Shown: positions 62,637-64,000 of the stretch, piece by piece
Layout: the number at the start of each line of letters is the position of its first letter
How positions within the stretch are numbered: position 1 is the stretch's first letter
Source: Hungatella hathewayi WAL-18680
Lineage (GTDB): Bacteria; Bacillota; Clostridia; Lachnospirales; Lachnospiraceae
Assembly (NCBI RefSeq): GCF_000235505.1
Contig: NZ_JH379029.1
Location: 62,001 to 126,000, forward strand
Length of the DNA: 64,000 nucleotides
Direction of reading: 5' to 3'
The notes under the pieces: generated by a model
Database searches by the model: none
What the model was told of the DNA's origin: nothing
The model's input: the letters and a program-made list of their open reading frames with translations, nothing else
Made by a program: the position numbers and the translations under genes

Positions 62637-64000
62637 TTAGTATTCATTTTCTACGAGTATCTGGTTGTTTTCATCAATGCGGATACTGCCATCCGCTTCC
62701 CATGATATTATCTGTCCATCAATTTCTGCCGGAAGGATAATGTCTCCGTCATTTACCGCATCTGCCAGGGAAAGTTCCTCCGGCAGAGACAGGGCGATGG
62801 CGGATACCTTTGAGGCTGATACAATTTCCTCCTGGCTGCTCATCGCAAAATATTCTATCTGTGGATATCCATGTTCTGTCAGGTACCAGGTTCCTGGAAT
62901 TTCGGTATCCATTCCTGTCATGCGGCTGGTACTCAGTCCTTTTAAATTGAATTCTCCCGATGTCTCTTCCGTAAATGCTGTCGCATCGTCGGTACAGGCC
63001 ATCTGGATGTCATACATACAATTGTTCAGCTGCCCATTCCCTGATGCACAAAATGCCGCTCGGACAGTTCCGGACTCTCCGATTATCATAGCGGAATAGC
63101 TGTTTTGGATGATTCCGTTGTTGACGGAGGTGAATCCTCCGGTGATGTCATCGCTGTCGGCTAGACCGGAAGCATAGCTATTTTCGATATGGGTGGCCTG
63201 CCCCGTGATTCCTACAAAACCTCCCGTATATGTTTCCATATCTCCAAGCGCCGAACTGATAGTCGCCAGTGTGAAGCTGTTGGATATCCGGGTCTCTCCG
63301 GCTGTCTGGGCGATGAGGCCTCCGGCTGTCACTCGCCTGGCTGTTACAAGGATGTAAACATCGCCATTGGGGTTGCCGATATATTCTATGGACTCCTCTG
63401 GGCATATGGCTTCCATGCTGCCCCCATTATTTGGATAATTTGGCTCTCCGGCATCAGATGGAGTGGCTTCGGATGGAGTGGCCATCTGGATGGACTCGGT
63501 ATCGGCATCTACCATGACGGGGAGTTTTAACATCAGCTGGTGTCGGCTGGTGGCCCGGTAACCAACTGTTTCCGAAATGCTTATCGGCGTATCTTCCGTA
63601 CCGCCAGTTGTCCCACCGGCTTCCGGGAATGATTCATTGGTCTCGTTCTGGTCTGCCACGGTATTATCTGTGGCGCTATTATCAGAAGACTCTGTGTTGG
63701 CCGCAGTGTTGTTCTCTTCTCCTGGGCTGTCTGGCGTTCCATTGTCAGCTGGTTCTTCTGCTCCATCTGATTCCTGATTGCCGCTTTCTCCACCAGGACT
63801 GCCACCTATTTCAGAATTAGTGTTTTCCCCAGTGTCGTCCGTTTCTGCGGTGCCGCTGTTTCCTTCATTATAATTCGTTTCTCCGGTACCACCGTTTTCG
63901 TCACTATTGGTTTCTCCTTCAGTATTGTTCTCAGCCAAAGTGCCTGTCTCTCCGTCCATACTGCTTTCTTTTACGTAACTGCTCTCCGATTCAACACTTT
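62637..64000 (-). CDS. Second GLUG-type surface protein, 5' end cut by window edge
   Basis: The reading frame is open to the window end (453 residues plus stop seen). The first part is an acidic, Thr/Gly/Asn-rich linker (about 130 residues of GETN/GENT-like repeats). A folded part follows, with GGFVGITGQATHIENSYASG-like turns and SSQEEIV. It ends in LSLADAVNDGDIILPAEIDG and ISWEADGS, which is the first half of an atrophied Ig-like repeat. The stop comes where that domain would be half complete. It precedes the 1734-aa gene by 49 bases. The GLUG turns here have Ser where the larger protein has Cys. Confidence 0.75.
   Translation of the reverse strand, partial: SVESESSYVKESSMDGETGTLAENNTEGETNSDENGGTGETNYNEGNSGTAETDDTGENTNSEIGGSPGGESGNQESDGAEEPADNGTPDSPGEENNTAANTESSDNSATDNTVADQNETNESFPEAGGTTGGTEDTPISISETVGYRATSRHQLMLKLPVMVDADTESIQMATPSEATPSDAGEPNYPNNGGSMEAICPEESIEYIGNPNGDVYILVTARRVTAGGLIAQTAGETRISNSFTLATISSALGDMETYTGGFVGITGQATHIENSYASGLADSDDITGGFTSVNNGIIQNSYSAMIIGESGTVRAAFCASGNGQLNNCMYDIQMACTDDATAFTEETSGEFNLKGLSTSRMTGMDTEIPGTWYLTEHGYPQIEYFAMSSQEEIVSASKVSAIALSLPEELSLADAVNDGDIILPAEIDGQIISWEADGSIRIDENNQILVENEY

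Noticed and set aside
62588-62640. Simple frameshift joining the two GLUG genes
   Set aside because: The gap has stops and the second gene has its own ribosome binding site and signal peptide, so one indel could not restore a single gene.
57383-64000. LPXTG or other sortase signals in the surface proteins
   Set aside because: I looked at all visible C-termini; none has LPXTG, a terminal helix and a basic tail.

Overview
The window looks like a chromosomal segment of a gut-type, spore-forming Lachnospiraceae (Clostridium cluster XIVa, Enterocloster/Lachnoclostridium-like). The reasons are Firmicutes-type ribosomal and RNA polymerase proteins, a SpoIIR sporulation gene, dense carbohydrate ABC/PTS loci with AraC, ROK and RpiR regulators, and strong AGGAGG ribosome binding sites. 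The genus is inference. I saw no tRNA, rRNA, CRISPR array or insertion sequence. No gene-free stretch exceeds 300 bases; the longest, about 264 b, is upstream of the PTS operon.

Layout. 1-2.3 kb: sialic-acid catabolism (nanE, ROK kinase nanK, RpiR regulator cut by the window edge) with a divergent SGNH esterase. 3.3-6.1 kb: secreted subtilase, YjjG-type HAD phosphatase, methyltransferase. 6.2-10.8 kb: str operon rpsL-rpsG-fusA-tuf with a consensus promoter. 11.0-22.4 kb: one long minus-strand glycan operon (MFS, GH105, ABC transporter, toroid enzyme of unknown class, sugar isomerase, GH38 alpha-mannosidase) with a divergent AraC activator. 23.4-28.0 kb: a sister operon (837-aa toroid-like protein, second GH105, AraC). 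28.1-36.5 kb: a Fur-box-controlled small Cys-rich protein, beta-phosphoglucomutase, a ROK repressor, and an RbsABC-like transporter with a GH3 hexosaminidase and a SemiSWEET-like protein. 36.7-44.3 kb: rpoC and rpoB, separated from the str operon by about 26 kb of accessory carbohydrate genes. 45-50.5 kb: MurNAc recycling (mannose-family PTS IIC-IID-IIA-IIB, murR-like regulator, murQ, AmiE-like serine hydrolase). 50.8-53.9 kb: DUF1934, murI, ddl, and divergent spoIIR.

53.9-64 kb holds the least explained system: an operon with two GLUG-type beta-helix surface proteins (one 1734 aa, one cut by the window end), three paralogous single-pass membrane proteins with an Ig-like ectodomain, two small secreted proteins, and a small Cro/CI-type regulator. 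The C-terminal domain of the giant protein appears to match the two small secreted proteins. An Ig-like repeat also seems to be split between the two GLUG genes. No sortase, LPXTG motif or classical anchor is visible. I read it as a cell-surface assembly of undescribed type.

How the genes work together. The catabolic blocks feed host and plant glycans (sialic acid, uronate- and mannose-containing glycans, hexosamines, peptidoglycan MurNAc) into central metabolism, each with its own local regulator. Housekeeping transcription and translation genes sit between them, with strong promoters of their own.
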